From Anaerolentibacter hominis (GTDB taxonomy: Bacteria > Bacillota > Clostridia > Lachnospirales > Lachnospiraceae), in the NCBI RefSeq assembly GCF_032380675.1, contig NZ_JAWDIX010000001.1:62001-126000 (forward strand): 64,000 nt of DNA, given 5' to 3'. The notes beneath the pieces are model-generated. The model was given only the letters and a program-made list of their open reading frames with translations. It was not told where the DNA came from and did not search any database. Positions 26,667 to 35,516 of this stretch are shown piece by piece. How positions within the stretch are numbered: the first letter of the stretch is position 1; every line of letters starts with the position of its first letter. The position numbers and the translations under genes were made by a program.

Positions 26667-27734
26667 ATGGATACGATTGTGCAGAAAATAGATTTGGACC
26701 GGTATACCGGAGAAGAGCTGCAGGACGCTGTGAAACTGCTTCGGGAGGGAGAACTTGTGGCATTTCCTACCGAGACCGTTTATGGGCTTGGGGCAGATGC
26801 CCTCCGGCCGGAGGCTGCCGCAAAGATTTACCGGGCCAAGGGGCGGCCTTCCGACAATCCGCTCATTGTCCATATTGCGTCTATGGAAAGCCTTCCTGTG
26901 CTGGCGCGGGAGATTCCTGAGAAAGCTCTTAAACTGGCTGATACATTCTGGCCGGGACCGCTTACCATGATATTTCCAAAGCAGGAACGGGTTCCTTTGG
27001 GGACCACGGGGGGCCTTGATACAGTGGCAGTCCGGATGCCAGGTCATCCGCTTGCCAAAGACCTGATACAACGATCCGGCTTATTTATCGCGGCGCCCAG
27101 TGCCAATATCTCAGGACGGCCGAGCCCGACCATGGCGGAACATGTATATGAGGATTTTAAGGGAAAGATACCGCTGATTCTGGATGGCGGACCGGTTGGA
27201 ATCGGTCTGGAATCTACCGTCGTGGATATGACCGGCGATATACCGGTTATTTTAAGGCCCGGCTACATTACAAGGGAAATGCTTCAGGAGGTCGTTGGCA
27301 GAGTGGAGACGGACCGGGCTATCCTGGAAGAGAATGCGCAGCGTGATTTCGCACCCCGGGCTCCTGGGATGAAGTATAAACATTATGCGCCGAAGGGCAG
27401 TATGACTATCGTCGAGGGAGAGCCTGATGAAGTGGTTAAAACCATTAACCGTCTGGTGGAAGAGAAGCTGAGCGAGGGGTTCCGGGTAGGCGTAATTGCC
27501 ACAACCGAGACGAAGGACAGCTATCCGAGAGGCATGATCCGCGTGATCGGAAGCCGTGCTGATGAGGATTCCATAGCCAGAGGGCTGTACGGGGTTCTGC
27601 GTGAGTTTGACGATCTTAAGGCAGATTATATTTACACGGAAGGGTTCGAGGAGGAAGCAAGGCTGGGACAGGCAATTATGAACCGGCTTTTGAAAGCCGC
27701 GGGTCACCAGGTGTTAAAGTTGAAGCGGTTCTGA
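26667..27734 (+). CDS. L-threonylcarbamoyladenylate synthase (Sua5 type)
   Basis: 355 residues. The enzyme makes threonylcarbamoyl-AMP from Thr, bicarbonate and ATP for the t6A37 modification of ANN-decoding tRNAs. The YrdC domain occupies about 1-205 (FPTETVYGLGADA, KGRPSDNPLIVHI, SANISGRPSPT, STVVDMTG). The Sua5 C-terminal domain follows after a linker (PRAPGMKYKHYAPKG). Length fits the Sua5 rather than the short TsaC type. Followed 30 bases later by a phosphatase-fold gene, as often in Firmicutes. Confidence 0.95.
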   Translation: MDTIVQKIDLDRYTGEELQDAVKLLREGELVAFPTETVYGLGADALRPEAAAKIYRAKGRPSDNPLIVHIASMESLPVLAREIPEKALKLADTFWPGPLTMIFPKQERVPLGTTGGLDTVAVRMPGHPLAKDLIQRSGLFIAAPSANISGRPSPTMAEHVYEDFKGKIPLILDGGPVGIGLESTVVDMTGDIPVILRPGYITREMLQEVVGRVETDRAILEENAQRDFAPRAPGMKYKHYAPKGSMTIVEGEPDEVVKTINRLVEEKLSEGFRVGVIATTETKDSYPRGMIRVIGSRADEDSIARGLYGVLREFDDLKADYIYTEGFEEEARLGQAIMNRLLKAAGHQVLKLKRF

Positions 27735-27764
27735 ATATGAGACAATATTGACAGAGGTGTGGGA

Positions 27765-28217
27765 ATGGCAAAGTATAGTAAAGTGATATTTATTTCCAGG
27801 GATGATGTAACCCGGGGACCTATGGCGGAGGCTATCTATAAGCGGCTGGATACCACAGGGGAGACGAAGGTTTGTTCCAGAGGCCTTGTAGTGCTGTTTC
27901 CGGAACCGGTTAACCCCAAGGCGGAGATGGTTCTGGAAAATCATGAGACTGCATGTACCAAGCGGATATCACGCCAGCTGACGAAAGATGATTGTACAGA
28001 AAATACTCTGTTTCTGACTATGGACCGCAGCGAAAAAGATATGCTCATCCGCAATTACGGACAGGCGGAATATGTCTATACTTTGACAGAATATGTGGCT
28101 GAGACGGAGGAACTGGCCGATCCCTACGGCGGAACACTGGTGGATTATCAGGAATGTTATGCTCAATTGGTACGTTTGCTGAAAAAAACATTGTATCGTA
28201 TCAACGAAGTGGAGTAA
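27765..28217 (+). CDS. Low-molecular-weight phosphatase-fold protein lacking catalytic Cys
   Basis: 150 residues from ATG 27765 (preferred over GTG 27759 because AGAGGTG sits at proper distance). The fold is that of LMW protein tyrosine/arginine phosphatases. The position after sua5 matches the usual YwlE locus. The phosphate-binding loop normally reads C-x5-R, but here it is SRDDVTR (11-17), so the nucleophile Cys is Ser, while the Arg, the GPMAEA helix and the general-acid region ADPYGG are kept. It may bind rather than cleave phospho-residues, or use another chemistry. Confidence 0.8.
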   Translation: MAKYSKVIFISRDDVTRGPMAEAIYKRLDTTGETKVCSRGLVVLFPEPVNPKAEMVLENHETACTKRISRQLTKDDCTENTLFLTMDRSEKDMLIRNYGQAEYVYTLTEYVAETEELADPYGGTLVDYQECYAQLVRLLKKTLYRINEVE

Positions 28218-28316
28218 TATAAGGAAAGCAGGCGCTGCAACACACAGGTATATTTCTGTGTCAGGCGGTGTGCTGTTACAATAGAATTGTAATTTCAAGA
28301 AAGGAATGAATGGAAT

Positions 28317-28751
28317 ATGAAAGTAGCAATTGGCTGTGACCATGGCGGATATGAATTAAAACAGGAAATTAAGAAATATTTAGAGGATGCGGGATTTGAA
28401 TATGAGGATTTCGGGTGTGACAGCCCGGCGTCCACCGACTATACCATTTATGCCAAGAGAGTAGCGCGGGCAATTCTGGACAAGAAGTGTGACAAGGGGA
28501 TCTTGATCTGCGGTACCGGAATTGGGATATCCATTACGGCAAATAAGTTTAAGGGAATCCGTGCGGCGCTCTGCAGCGACTGTTTCAGTGCTCAGGCTAC
28601 CAGGGAGCACAATGATGCCAATATCGTTGCCTTCGGCGCCAGAGTCGTAGGACCCGGTCTGGCAATTAAGATTGTAGATACATTCCTTCATACCGAGTTT
28701 TCCGGGGATGCAAGACATGTTGAGAGAATTTCTCATATAGAGGAAGACTGA
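28317..28751 (+). CDS. rpiB: Ribose-5-phosphate isomerase B
   Basis: 144 residues, full length. Interconverts ribose 5-phosphate and ribulose 5-phosphate. Motifs: AIGCDHGGYELK near the start, the GILICGTGIGISITANK loop with its active-site Cys, and EHNDANIVAFGAR. The ATG follows AAGAAAGGAATGA. Works with DeoB and DeoD products of this window in the pentose phosphate pool. Confidence 0.95.
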   Translation: MKVAIGCDHGGYELKQEIKKYLEDAGFEYEDFGCDSPASTDYTIYAKRVARAILDKKCDKGILICGTGIGISITANKFKGIRAALCSDCFSAQATREHNDANIVAFGARVVGPGLAIKIVDTFLHTEFSGDARHVERISHIEED

Positions 28752-28779
28752 TTGCAGGACCAGACGTGATGAATGATCA

Positions 28780-28826
28780 GAGGACAGGACGGCAGATGCA
28801 TAGCGCCGGTTCCTGTCCTCATTTTT
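28780..28826 (+). terminator. Terminator after rpiB
   Basis: GAGGACAGGA (28780-28789) pairs with TCCTGTCCTC (28811-28820), followed by ATTTTTG. Confidence 0.75.
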
Positions 28827-28847
28827 GCTGCTTAGTAAAGTTCTTAT

Positions 28848-29330
28848 TCAAGGCTCGTTGTCTTCCAGCACCTTCTTTAAACGTTCAATCTCTCCCGTAT
28901 AGGCGTAATCCAGAAGTCTTCCGAGGCGGCGCATTGCCTTTATGGCAAATTCCTGTGAGACAATCCCGGTTTCCAGGCAATCCGCCAGTTCATCCAGATC
29001 CATAACTTTCAGCGTGCCGTCCGGACGGATAATCAGATCCAGAATCAGATCATGAAATATAATGGAATTCTGCTCTGCGCGGTATTCTGTGTCAATGATA
29101 TCGCAGTACCAGTAAACCAGGTGATCCTCCCGGTCGTATATTTTGCTGATTTTAAAACCATCTTTTAAGAAGTATGCAGAAACGCCCCGAACAAAGTCGG
29201 GACGTGGTTTGAGCGTGTTCCAGCTGGTCAGGATCAGATCCTTCTGGCACAGCAGTATTACATCGTCTTTTAGATGGACGATTTCGTTTGGTATGTAGCG
29301 TTTTCGAAACAGATCCAGATTTTCACACAA
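28848..29330 (-). CDS. DUF402 domain protein
   Basis: 160 residues from a TTG start seven bases after GGGGAGGA. The DUF402 core is visible: LVYWYCDIIDTEY, IIFHDLILDLIIRPDG, KVMDLDELAD. The acidic residues in these strands form the metal site in characterised relatives, which hydrolyse nucleoside di- or triphosphates or act on RNA-linked substrates. Alone, convergent with rpiB. Confidence 0.82.
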   Translation of the reverse strand: MCENLDLFRKRYIPNEIVHLKDDVILLCQKDLILTSWNTLKPRPDFVRGVSAYFLKDGFKISKIYDREDHLVYWYCDIIDTEYRAEQNSIIFHDLILDLIIRPDGTLKVMDLDELADCLETGIVSQEFAIKAMRRLGRLLDYAYTGEIERLKKVLEDNEP

Positions 29331-29751
29331 AGTGTGTTCCTCCCCTCTCTGGGAATTATTTTTCCTGTACCGCAGCAGCCGGTCATGATCAGCTGATGCA
29401 CGGCCGGAATTGGATAAAATTGAATAAACTTTTGATAGAAACCGGATGATTCTGAATCAAATGAAATTTAACTGTATTATATCAGAATTCATGCAAGATT
29501 GAAAGCGTTAATTACAATAAGACGGCACCCGAAGCGCGCCGTCGTTTGTTGCGTACTTTATGAGAAGAAAGTTCGTTATTTATCAAACAATTCAGCAAAA
29601 AAAGCCGGGAATTACAGGATTATGGAAGAAATCTCCGCTTTCCGGGCAGACTTAAGTTATTGGACAGAAAATAAGAATTGAATTTGTAAGATATATGTTA
29701 AAAAGTAAACAAAGCAGGATGGGATTTCCTTCATATTTTAGTTATATTTAC
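29331..29751. other. Intergenic region upstream of the atp operon
   Basis: No supported gene. A short stem GACGGC/GCCGTC (29521-29543) lies in it. The small open frame 29499-29681 has no ribosome site and is not called. Confidence 0.5.
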
Positions 29752-29780
29752 TAGACATTTTTCGGGAAAGAAGATATAAT
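29752..29780 (+). promoter_or_regulatory. Promoter of the atp operon
   Basis: TAGACA and TATAAT with a 17-base spacer. The leader to the first gene is about 195 bases. Confidence 0.75.
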
Positions 29781-29982
29781 AAGGATGTTTGTTCAGACGG
29801 TTATCCTGCGGCGATCTGCTGTCAGGATGAAGGTACAAGAGTGTATTCAGGGTGGAGAATCGGCAGATTTTCCAGGAATATTGACCGGGACATGAAGGGC
29901 GGACTTTTAATCTGAGCCGGAGGTGCTTCCTTCCAGGCTGAGCGCGGCGGTATTTGACAGTATAGAAAAGGAATATGTGGCC

Positions 29983-30219
29983 ATGAAGAATAAGAACAGA
30001 CCGGTGGTTAGGGCATTGTCACTGATTTTACAGTTGGGTATTACGATGATGGTGCCGATTTTTCTTTGTCTGTTTGTGGGAAGCTGGCTGGATAAAAAGC
30101 TGAACACGAACTTTCTGGTCATTCTTTTTTTGATTCTCGGTATGCTGGCCGGATTCCGGAATGCGTATTACAGTGTGAAGAGTTTTTTGAAGGAAGAAGA
30201 CAAAAGCGAAACGAAGTAG
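29983..30219 (+). CDS. atpZ: AtpZ/AtpI-type accessory subunit
   Basis: 78 residues from ATG 29983; the frame is open further upstream but without similarity. Two membrane helices (about 12-33 and 41-60) with the conserved GSWLDKKLNTN turn between them, as in pfam09527 (ATPase gene 1). Accessory proteins of this type help c-ring assembly or Mg2+/Ca2+ handling. First gene of the atp operon, ten bases from the next start. Confidence 0.8.
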   Translation: MKNKNRPVVRALSLILQLGITMMVPIFLCLFVGSWLDKKLNTNFLVILFLILGMLAGFRNAYYSVKSFLKEEDKSETK

Positions 30220-30229
30220 AGGATTGAGT

Positions 30230-30631
30230 ATGGCAGAAGAAAAACGGACGTTGATTGGTATGCTGGCGGGAATTGTGATTTATGGAATTGCAGCCGGTGT
30301 GGCAGCAGGTTTTCTTGTGCAGGATAAGGGCCCTTTTATCGCGGGAATTATTTTCGGCTGTGCCGTAGGGGGCGGATTAGCGGTTCATATGCTGTGGGGC
30401 CTTGACAGGACCCTGCTGCTGAACGAAGAATACGCAGCGCGCTATGCCAGGAAACTGACCGCAATACGAATGCTTCTTATGCTGGCGGCAATTGCAGTGG
30501 CGGCACTGCTGCCGGAGATCTTTCACGTACTGGCCGTGGTGATCGGCCTGTTCGGGCTTAAGATTTCGGCATATTTGCAGCCATTTATGGACAAATTGAT
30601 TTTTAGAAAAATAAATAAAAAAGGAAGGTGA
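30230..30631 (+). CDS. atpI: ATP synthase subunit I
   Basis: 133 residues from ATG 30230, seven bases after AGAGGA; an in-frame TTG lies six bases upstream. Four predicted membrane helices (IGMLAGIVIYGIAAGVAAGF, FIAGIIFGCAVGGGLAVHML, MLLMLAAIAVAALLPEIF and a last one). Position between AtpZ and subunit a is diagnostic. Helps c-ring assembly; not part of the final enzyme. Confidence 0.75.
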   Translation: MAEEKRTLIGMLAGIVIYGIAAGVAAGFLVQDKGPFIAGIIFGCAVGGGLAVHMLWGLDRTLLLNEEYAARYARKLTAIRMLLMLAAIAVAALLPEIFHVLAVVIGLFGLKISAYLQPFMDKLIFRKINKKGR

Positions 30632-30635
30632 GAAT

Positions 30636-31379
30636 GTGAATATAGGGATGGCAGGCCTTGAAGTGGCAAAGGCCTCCGCGGACTTGGATGTGGGTATTAA
30701 CGGATATCTGGAATATGAGCTGTTCGGCCAGAAGCTTTATCTGACCAATACGCATATCTGTACGTTGATCATTATGCTGACCCTCATCGTGTTCGCCGTA
30801 TTTGCCAACCGGGCGGTTAAAAAAGCAGATCCGAACAAGGTCCCCGGCCCATTTCTGAATATTGTAGAATATCTGGTTTCGGTGATAGATAACATGACGG
30901 TAGGATCAATGGGGGAAAAGCACGGGCATAAGTTTTCCAATTATATTGGAACGTTATTTGCATTTATTCTGCTTTCCAATATTTCGGGCATGTTTGGCCT
31001 GAGACCGCCGACCGCCGATTATGGTGTAACACTGGCGCTTGGACTGATAACATTTGTGCTGATCCATTACAATGGATTTAAGCACCAGAAATTCGGACAT
31101 ATTACCGGCCTGTTTAAACCGCTGCCGTTTTTATTTCCGATTAACCTGATCGGGGAAATAGCGACACCGCTCTCCATCTCGCTGCGTCTGTTCGGCAACG
31201 TTATGTCCGGCACAGTTATGCTGGGAGTGGTCTATGCGATTATACCGAAGCTTATGCTTCTGGTGTGGCCGGCTTTTCTGCATGCCTACTTCGACCTGTT
31301 CTCCGGCGCGATCCAGACATACGTTTTCTGTATGCTGACGATGGTATATATCTCCAATGTATTTGAGGAGGAAGAGTAG
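30636..31379 (+). CDS. atpB: ATP synthase Fo subunit a
   Basis: 247 residues from a GTG start after AAGGAAGGTGAG. Forms the ion half-channels next to the c ring. The essential Arg lies in PLSISLRLFGNVMSG; other conserved parts are FSNYIGTLFAFILLSN and the C-terminal FDLFSGAIQTYVFCMLTMVYI helix. About 117 bases separate it from atpE. Confidence 0.95.
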   Translation: MNIGMAGLEVAKASADLDVGINGYLEYELFGQKLYLTNTHICTLIIMLTLIVFAVFANRAVKKADPNKVPGPFLNIVEYLVSVIDNMTVGSMGEKHGHKFSNYIGTLFAFILLSNISGMFGLRPPTADYGVTLALGLITFVLIHYNGFKHQKFGHITGLFKPLPFLFPINLIGEIATPLSISLRLFGNVMSGTVMLGVVYAIIPKLMLLVWPAFLHAYFDLFSGAIQTYVFCMLTMVYISNVFEEEE

Positions 31380-31496
31380 GCCGGAAAGAGTAAGACCGGG
31401 CAGGGCATACTGTCTGTGGGGGACGGCGTTTGCCGGACTTTACACAGTAACATAATAAACTGATATTTTAGAGAATGATTAAGGAGGAATTAAATC

Positions 31497-31763
31497 ATGG
31501 GTAATATTACGAATGAAGGTTTTGTTTTGGCATTTTCTGCTTTGGGTGCAGGCATTGCAATGATCGCTGGTTTAGGCCCTGGTATTGGACAGGGTATTGC
31601 GGCAAGCCAGGGTGCTGCTGCGGTTGGCCGTAATCCGGGTGCAAGAAGCCAGATCATGTCCACCATGCTTTTGGGACAGGCAGTTGCCGAGACAACAGGT
31701 CTTTACAGTTTTGCTATTGCTATTATCCTGCTGTTTGCGAATCCGTTGATTAAATTATTGTAA
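31497..31763 (+). CDS. atpE: ATP synthase Fo subunit c, sodium-type signature
   Basis: 88 residues, two helices joined by the polar RNPGAR loop. The ion-carrying residue is Glu 65. Gln 32 (in PGIGQ, with Pro 28), Val 63, Thr 66 and Tyr 70 are all present, which is the set used to bind Na+ in Ilyobacter tartaricus and relatives. AAGGAGGAATTAAATC precedes the ATG; the strong site fits the high c stoichiometry. Residue identity is seen directly; Na+ coupling is inference. Confidence 0.96.
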   Translation: MGNITNEGFVLAFSALGAGIAMIAGLGPGIGQGIAASQGAAAVGRNPGARSQIMSTMLLGQAVAETTGLYSFAIAIILLFANPLIKLL

Positions 31764-31786
31764 TGGATTAGAAAGGGGACAAAATA

Positions 31787-32341
31787 GTGGGAAATCTTAT
31801 AATGGATCAGAGCCTGTTTCTGATGCAGGACAGGATCTTCGGACTGGATTTACAACTGCTAGCGGATGTCCTTGTTACAGCACTTGCTATTTTTGTATTG
31901 TTTTTTGCGTTATCCTACCTGCTGTTTAATCCGGCCAGGGAACTGCTCAAAAAGAGACAGCAGAAATTGGCCGATGAAATGGCGGAGAGCCGAAAGAATC
32001 TGGATGAAGCGGCTTCTTACAGGGAAGAGTACGATGCGAAGCTGAAAAATGCGAATTTGGAGGCGGCTGAAATCCTGGAGGATACAAGAAAACGCGCTTT
32101 GCGGAAAAAAGAAGAAATTGTCGGTGAAGCGAAGACAGAAGCCTCACGGATTGTTGCGAGGGCTGAGCAGGAAGCTGAATTGGAGAAAAATAAAGTCAGA
32201 GATGAAGTAAAGCAGGAGATGATCTCGGTTGCTGCGGCGATGGCCGGCAAGATCGTTGCGTCCTCCATTGATCCGAAAACACAGGAACAGATGGTGAAGG
32301 ATACTCTGGAAGAAATGGGTGAGGACACATGGCTAAGTTGA
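31787..32341 (+). CDS. atpF: ATP synthase Fo subunit b
   Basis: 184 residues from GTG 31787, seven bases after GAAAGGGGA. One membrane helix (about 24-44) then a long Glu/Lys/Ala-rich coiled coil (about 45-160) forming the peripheral stalk, ending in a delta-binding region. It overlaps atpH by 13 bases. Confidence 0.93.
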   Translation: MGNLIMDQSLFLMQDRIFGLDLQLLADVLVTALAIFVLFFALSYLLFNPARELLKKRQQKLADEMAESRKNLDEAASYREEYDAKLKNANLEAAEILEDTRKRALRKKEEIVGEAKTEASRIVARAEQEAELEKNKVRDEVKQEMISVAAAMAGKIVASSIDPKTQEQMVKDTLEEMGEDTWLS

Positions 32342-32895
32342 TATCCAAAACATATGGGGATGCCCTGTTTCAGGCAGCTGTGGAAAAACAGATGCTGAAT
32401 CAGATGGCAGAGGAAGCTGTGCTGATCCTTAAGATTCTGAAGGAGAACGAGGACTTGACGAAGCTTCTGGGGCATCCGAGAATTGACAAAGAAGAAAAAA
32501 TCCGGGTAGTTGAAACTATATTTAAGGGGCGGATCTCCGATTCCATGACCGGGTTCCTTGTACTGGTAATTGAAAAGGACAGGCAGGAAAAGCTTAAGGA
32601 GACTCTGGACTATTTTCTGGAACTGGTAAAGCTGGAACATAAAATCGGCACCGCGTTTGTAACGAGTGCGGCACCGCTCAGCGAGGCCCAGAAACAGCAG
32701 GTGGTAAAGCGCCTGGAAGAGACGACCGGATATCGTTCATTTGAAATGAATTATAGAACAGACCCTGACCTGATCGGAGGTATGGTAATCCGGATCGGGG
32801 ACCGGGTGGTGGATAGCAGCATCAGAACCAGGCTTGATAAGATGGCAAAGGAGCTGTCGAGGATTCAGCTATCGGCCGGAGGGCAGAATAAGTAG
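32329..32895 (+). CDS. atpH: ATP synthase F1 subunit delta
   Basis: 188 residues. Links F1 to the b stalk. Starts MAKLISKTYGDALFQAA and ends with the conserved DPDLIGGMVIRIGDRVVDSSIRTRL segment. Start lies inside atpF (translational coupling). Confidence 0.95.
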   Translation: MAKLISKTYGDALFQAAVEKQMLNQMAEEAVLILKILKENEDLTKLLGHPRIDKEEKIRVVETIFKGRISDSMTGFLVLVIEKDRQEKLKETLDYFLELVKLEHKIGTAFVTSAAPLSEAQKQQVVKRLEETTGYRSFEMNYRTDPDLIGGMVIRIGDRVVDSSIRTRLDKMAKELSRIQLSAGGQNK

Positions 32896-32937
32896 GCCCC
32901 AAAACAGGATGAGAAGGAAAGAAGGTGCACAAGTATC

Positions 32938-34452
32938 ATGAATTTGAGACCCGAGGAAATCAGTTCCGTGATTAAGGAGCAGATCGAACGGTACAGCGAC
33001 AAGCTGGAAGTGTCTGATGTGGGAACTGTCATTCAGGTTGCGGATGGTATTGCACGTATTCATGGATTAGAGAAGGCTATGCAGGGTGAACTGCTGGAAT
33101 TTCCCGGAGAAGTTTACGGCATGGTGCTGAATCTGGAAGAGGATAATGTAGGTGCTGTTTTGCTGGGCGACCAGGTCAGCATCAGTGAAGGGGACGTTGT
33201 GAAAACCACCGGCAGAGTTGTTGAGGTTCCGGTGGGCGACTGCATGCTGGGACGAGTCGTGAATGCCCTGGGCCAGCCGATTGACGGCAAAGGACCGATT
33301 GACGCCAAGAAGTTCCGCCGGATTGAGCGTGTTGCTTCCGGTGTTATATCCAGAAAATCCGTAGATACGCCGCTGCAGACCGGTATCAAGGCGATTGATT
33401 CCATGGTGCCGATCGGAAGAGGGCAGCGTGAGCTGATTATCGGCGACAGACAGACCGGTAAGACAGCAATTGCAATTGATACGATCATTAATCAGAATGG
33501 ACAGAATGTAAATTGTATTTATGTAGCGATCGGCCAGAAAGCATCCACGGTTGCAACGATTGTTGCTACCCTGGAAGAGCACGGCGCGATGGCCTACACT
33601 ACCGTTGTTGCGGCTACAGCCAGTGAACTGGCTCCGCTGCAGTATATTTCGCCGTATTCCGGCTGTGCAATCGGAGAAGAGTGGATGGAATCCGGTAAGG
33701 ATGTGCTGGTGGTCTATGATGATCTTTCCAAGCATGCAGCCGCCTACCGTACCCTGTCGCTGCTCTTGAAGAGACCGCCGGGGCGTGAGGCTTATCCCGG
33801 TGATGTATTTTATCTGCATTCCAGACTGCTGGAGCGTGCAGCGAGATTGAATGACGAGCTGGGCGGCGGTTCGCTGACCGCGCTTCCGATCATTGAGACA
33901 CAGGCGGGAGATGTATCCGCCTATATTCCGACTAATGTAATTTCTATTACAGACGGTCAGATTTATCTGGAAACAGAGATGTTTAATGCCGGTTTCCGTC
34001 CTGCTATTAACGCCGGTCTCTCTGTCTCCCGTGTGGGCGGTGCGGCGCAGATTAAGGCGATGAAGAAGATTGCGGGACCAATCCGTATCGAGCTGGCTCA
34101 GTTCAGAGAGCTGGCGGCATTCTCCCAGTTCGGCTCCGATCTGGATAATGAGACCAGAGAAAGCCTTGCACAGGGTGAAAGAATCAGAGAGGTGCTAAAA
34201 CAGCCTCAGTATCAGCCGATGGCGGTTCAGTACCAGGTTATTATAATTTATGCGGCAGTTAAAAAGTATCTGCTGGATATCCCGGTGGAGAAGGTTCTGG
34301 AGTTTGAGAAAGAGTTTTTTGAATTCCTGGATACCAAATATCCGGAGATACCGGATTCTATTCGGGATGAAAAGATAATCAGTGAGAATACGGAAGAACA
34401 GCTGAATCACGCGATTGAAGAGTTTAAGGCTGAGTTTGCACGGCAGTTGTAA
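32938..34452 (+). CDS. atpA: ATP synthase F1 subunit alpha
   Basis: 504 residues, full length. Non-catalytic nucleotide-binding subunit of the F1 hexamer. Walker A is GDRQTGKTA, Walker B region DVLVVYDDLSKHA; the arginine finger lies in AINAGLSVSRVGGAAQ. Starts MNLRPEEISSVIKEQIERY. Confidence 0.98.
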   Translation: MNLRPEEISSVIKEQIERYSDKLEVSDVGTVIQVADGIARIHGLEKAMQGELLEFPGEVYGMVLNLEEDNVGAVLLGDQVSISEGDVVKTTGRVVEVPVGDCMLGRVVNALGQPIDGKGPIDAKKFRRIERVASGVISRKSVDTPLQTGIKAIDSMVPIGRGQRELIIGDRQTGKTAIAIDTIINQNGQNVNCIYVAIGQKASTVATIVATLEEHGAMAYTTVVAATASELAPLQYISPYSGCAIGEEWMESGKDVLVVYDDLSKHAAAYRTLSLLLKRPPGREAYPGDVFYLHSRLLERAARLNDELGGGSLTALPIIETQAGDVSAYIPTNVISITDGQIYLETEMFNAGFRPAINAGLSVSRVGGAAQIKAMKKIAGPIRIELAQFRELAAFSQFGSDLDNETRESLAQGERIREVLKQPQYQPMAVQYQVIIIYAAVKKYLLDIPVEKVLEFEKEFFEFLDTKYPEIPDSIRDEKIISENTEEQLNHAIEEFKAEFARQL

Positions 34453-34530
34453 ATCATGTAGCACGGTCCGCGGCGAAGAAGACTTTTGCATGCGTACTGT
34501 GAGAACAAAGAAGGAACGGGAGCAAATGAT

Positions 34531-35391
34531 ATGGCCTCAATGAGAGATATCAAACGAAGAAAGGAAAGTGTACAGAGTACCAGCCAGATTACGAAAGCGA
34601 TGAAGCTGGTGTCTACTGTGAAGCTGCAGAAGGCCAGGGTAAGGGCGCAGAACTCGAAGCCGTACTTTTCTGCCATGCAGCATGCTGTAACCAGTATGAT
34701 TGCACTTTCTGAAAATATGGAGCATCCTTTCTTGAAGGGAAATGCTTCGCCGAAAAAGGCGGTCATCCTGATTACTTCCAACAGGGGTCTTGCAGGCGGG
34801 TATAATTCCAATGTAACGAAGCTGCTGATGGAGAGCGGCATTCCCGCTGAGGAATGTATGATCTTTGCCGTTGGGAAAAAAGGCAGGGATATTCTGGCTT
34901 CCCGGGGATATGAGATCAGGGAAGAATATAACGATGCAATCAACGCGCCGTTGTTTTCCGATGCGGCCGCAATCGGAAAGCAGGTGCTGGATGCCTACGT
35001 TTCAGGCGAGGTTGGAGGAATTTATCTGCTCTATACCGAGTTTAAAAATACGGTCAGCCATATTCCGGTGATGGAGAAGCTTCTGCCGATCAACAGAGAA
35101 GATTTTTCCGAGGAAGAACTGGGAAATCATCTGACCTTTATGAATTTTGAGCCTGCTCCGGATGAGGCGCTGGATATGATCATTCCGGGATATATCAACA
35201 GCCTGATCTACGGCGGCCTGACAGAGGCCTATGCCAGTGAGAACGGCGCCAGAATGCAGGCAATGGATAGTGCGACCAATAACGCGGAAGAGATGATGGA
35301 TGATCTGGCATTGAAGTACAATCGTGCAAGACAGAGCTCCATCACGCAGGAGATAACAGAAATTGTGGCCGGTGCAGCTGCGATAAGCTGA
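34531..35391 (+). CDS. atpG: ATP synthase F1 subunit gamma
   Basis: 286 residues from ATG 34531 (MASMRDIKRRKESVQST), the usual gamma start; an open leader to 34486 has no family match. Rotor shaft made of the N- and C-terminal coiled coils (ITKAMKLVSTVKLQKA; ARQSSITQEITEIVAGAAA) with a central Rossmann-like domain (VILITSNRGLAGGYN). Confidence 0.96.
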   Translation: MASMRDIKRRKESVQSTSQITKAMKLVSTVKLQKARVRAQNSKPYFSAMQHAVTSMIALSENMEHPFLKGNASPKKAVILITSNRGLAGGYNSNVTKLLMESGIPAEECMIFAVGKKGRDILASRGYEIREEYNDAINAPLFSDAAAIGKQVLDAYVSGEVGGIYLLYTEFKNTVSHIPVMEKLLPINREDFSEEELGNHLTFMNFEPAPDEALDMIIPGYINSLIYGGLTEAYASENGARMQAMDSATNNAEEMMDDLALKYNRARQSSITQEITEIVAGAAAIS

Positions 35392-35424
35392 TTGCGGACA
35401 GCAGCAGGATACCGGCAGAGATAT

Positions 35425-35500
35425 AGAAGCGAATGAATAATGGACAGGGAAATCGGTTCTCGTTTTTCACTCTTCATTCTTCGTTCTTCATTATGTAAAA
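35425..35500. repeat. TTCATTCTTC-type repeat in the atpG-atpD gap
   Basis: 35431-35494 contains GAATGAATAATG and then TTTTTCACTCTTCATTCTTC, which on the other strand resembles the 44-bp minisatellite unit at 61185-61404 and its inverted end at 61405-61446. It lies in the only spacer over 100 bases in the F1 half of the operon. Confidence 0.6.
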
Positions 35501-35516
35501 GGGGTGAGCGAAAAGA

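Noticed and set aside
29499..29681. 60-codon + strand open frame upstream of atp
   Set aside because: No ribosome site and contains a GC stem; no similarity recognised.
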